Shown piece by piece: positions 5,197-6,425 of a DNA stretch of 6,425 nt. A program made the position numbers and the translations under genes. The DNA lies in assembly GCA_937907215.1 (NCBI GenBank), contig CALESG010000145.1, positions 1-6,425 on the forward strand, given 5' to 3'. The notes below the pieces were generated by a model. It was not told where the DNA came from. It saw only the letters and a program-made list of their open reading frames with translations, and searched no databases. Source of the stretch: an uncultured Ruminococcus sp. Its GTDB lineage: Bacteria; Bacillota; Clostridia; Oscillospirales; Ruminococcaceae. The stretch's first letter is position 1; every line of letters begins with the position of its first letter.

Positions 5197-5212
5197 AGAA
5201 AGGAAAATAAAT

Positions 5213-6425
5213 ATGAAGAAAAGAACAAAAAAGATTGGCTCTTTACTTCTTTCTGCAGTAATGGCGATTTCTGCTGTTCCGGTTGTTTCATTCAGCGCAG
5301 CAGCAGCACCTGTTTTGCCGGAATTTGATTTTGAAATTCGTACAAATGCAGAAAAAAGTTCAAGATCTGATAGCATTACTATTACTCAGGCTGATCTTGC
5401 AGGAGGTTATACGTTTTCAGCAGGCGGATACATTGTTTCTGGTCCATTCCCAGAAACATCAAAAATCTCAAATGCTGCTATGTCATGGAGACCTGTAGAT
5501 TCAGAAGGCAATAGTGCTTATAAGTACATTCATTTTGCAAATGTTCAGGCTAAGCAGAGCAGAGGCGATGAAACAACTACTACATTGTCTGATGGTACAA
5601 ACATTTTGTCTAAATGGCCTGTATATTGCTTGACAACTTATAATGCAAAGACTGGTAAAGTTTCAAACTCAGGTTGTTCTCAGTATACTGAAAATTATCT
5701 TAAAACCACTGTAGGTCTGTATGATGTTTTTTATGATGGTAATGGCGGTGCGTACTTTACAGATCAAGACGGTAATCGTATAGATTGTAAAATAATTGAT
5801 AATGAAGACGGCACAACTAGTATGGAATTCCCTTACAATGATTTGTCTACAGGTGAACCAAAGACTGGTACAATGACTACAGCTGGATTTGATAAAAGTG
5901 CGGCAGCAGGCACACCAGTTCCAAGTATGTGTAATATAGATCTTATCAACATTTCAAGTCCGATGTTCCAGAGAAACACTTTCATTGGTCAAACATCTGA
6001 TGAACTTCCATATACAACATTTGATGTAATTGTAAGCCCTGACACACCTACAGGTACATATTATATTGCACTTAATGATTATGGAAGAAACTTTATTGGT
6101 ACAAATGACTATGGTCTTGGCGAGCCTGCCAATATGGAATATATAAAGGACAGCATAGGTAATCCAATTGGTACTACAAGAAACGATAAGGAAAATTGGC
6201 TGAAGGTTGAAGTACAGAATGGTGAAGTTACTACAACAAGCGGTACAACTACTACAACAGGCGACACAACTACAACAACAAGTGGTACAACTACTACAAT
6301 AGGTACAACTACTAATGGTCCAAAGCCAGGTGGTTATACATGGGAAGCAGGCGAATATTGGGTAAAACCAGGCGATACAGACTTTGGTATTATCCCAAGA
6401 GTATACAATGACCCAGGTGATTTGA
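5213..6425 (+). CDS. Secreted scaffoldin-like protein, N-terminal part (ScaA candidate, partial)
   Basis: The frame is open from ATG 5213 to the window end (404 codons); the C-terminus lies outside. Residues 1-32 are a signal peptide (MKKRTKKIGSLLLSAVMAIS, then an Ala-rich end). Residues 33-339 form a module I do not recognise. Its end resembles the last strands of a cohesin-like beta-sandwich (TFDVIVSPDTPTGTYYIAL, then WLKVEVQNGEV), and it has four cysteines (C139, C155, C192, C240). Residues 340-369 are a Thr/Gly linker. From about 375, GGYTWEAGEYWVKPGDTDFG and RVYNDPGDL look like the first strands of a cohesin, with the VKPGD start and NDPG turn. Being just after a ScaC-like gene, it may be scaA, the scaffoldin to which ScaC binds; with no full cohesin or dockerin visible, this remains inference. 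AAGGA at 5200-5204 supports the start. Confidence 0.85.
   Translation, partial: MKKRTKKIGSLLLSAVMAISAVPVVSFSAAAAPVLPEFDFEIRTNAEKSSRSDSITITQADLAGGYTFSAGGYIVSGPFPETSKISNAAMSWRPVDSEGNSAYKYIHFANVQAKQSRGDETTTTLSDGTNILSKWPVYCLTTYNAKTGKVSNSGCSQYTENYLKTTVGLYDVFYDGNGGAYFTDQDGNRIDCKIIDNEDGTTSMEFPYNDLSTGEPKTGTMTTAGFDKSAAAGTPVPSMCNIDLINISSPMFQRNTFIGQTSDELPYTTFDVIVSPDTPTGTYYIALNDYGRNFIGTNDYGLGEPANMEYIKDSIGNPIGTTRNDKENWLKVEVQNGEVTTTSGTTTTTGDTTTTTSGTTTTIGTTTNGPKPGGYTWEAGEYWVKPGDTDFGIIPRVYNDPGDL
6230..6319 (+). repeat. Thr-codon repeat encoding the linker of the second scaffoldin
   Basis: An ACA/ACT-rich stretch encoding a Thr/Gly/Ser linker. A 19-base unit beginning AGYGGTACAACTACTAC occurs at 6239-6257 and 6281-6299 with a single C/T difference, and a shortened copy, GGTACAACTACT, at 6302-6313. 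The unit resembles the linker of the preceding gene in composition but not in exact sequence. Confidence 0.8.

Noticed and set aside
5283..5498. A 71-codon plus-strand ORF in another frame
   Set aside because: It overlaps the second scaffoldin, whose signal peptide, RBS and long open frame are far better supported.
4807..6319. The ACA-rich repeats as a CRISPR array or mobile-element repeat
   Set aside because: They are in frame, encode Thr linkers, and show no regular repeat-spacer pattern.

Overview
The window carries the 3' end of the long bacterial ribosomal-protein (spc/alpha) operon followed, after a terminator and a long AT-rich spacer, by the start of a cellulosome scaffoldin locus. 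The organism is most likely a cellulolytic Ruminococcus of the R. flavefaciens type. The evidence is the clostridial gene order map - KOW protein - infA - rpmJ - rpsM - rpsK - rpsD - rpoA - rplQ, strong GGAGG ribosome binding sites, threonine-rich linkers, and a secreted cohesin-plus-dockerin protein followed by a second secreted scaffoldin-like protein. That order matches the published start of the R. flavefaciens sca cluster (scaC then scaA), but strain and species cannot be fixed from this window.

Layout. Bases 1-34 are the last codons of the upstream gene, probably map. Bases 44-3590 hold eight genes, all on the plus strand and closely spaced: a KOW-domain RNA-binding protein, IF-1 (real start a TTG at 307), L36 (37 codons), S13, S11 (TTG start), S4, RNA polymerase alpha and L17. 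They make translation and transcription machinery and are probably transcribed from a promoter upstream of the window. A hairpin ending in a T run at 3616-3651 closes the operon.

Bases 3652-4209 are a 558-base AT-rich spacer with no convincing long gene. It holds two strong sigma-A promoter matches (TTTACA-N17-TATAAT at 3740-3768 and a perfect TTGACA-N17-TATAAT at 4079-4107), one weaker match at 3968-3997, several inverted repeats and one speculative 25-codon ORF. The promoter at 4079-4107 is placed to drive the scaffoldin genes.

Bases 4210-5106 encode a 298-residue ScaC-like adaptor scaffoldin: signal peptide, one cohesin, Thr-rich linker, C-terminal dockerin. Such an adaptor docks on a larger scaffoldin through its dockerin and changes which enzymes are recruited through its own cohesin. 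The 106-base gap to the next gene contains two hairpins, one of them a 6-bp stem capped by a GAAA tetraloop just before the ribosome binding site. From 5213 the second scaffoldin-like gene runs off the window end. It has a signal peptide, a roughly 300-residue module I do not recognise, a Thr-rich linker, and what looks like the first strands of a cohesin.

The most interesting parts are the unrecognised N-terminal module of the second scaffoldin, the structured spacer before it, the multi-promoter spacer upstream of the adaptor gene, and the atypical second calcium loop of the adaptor's dockerin.
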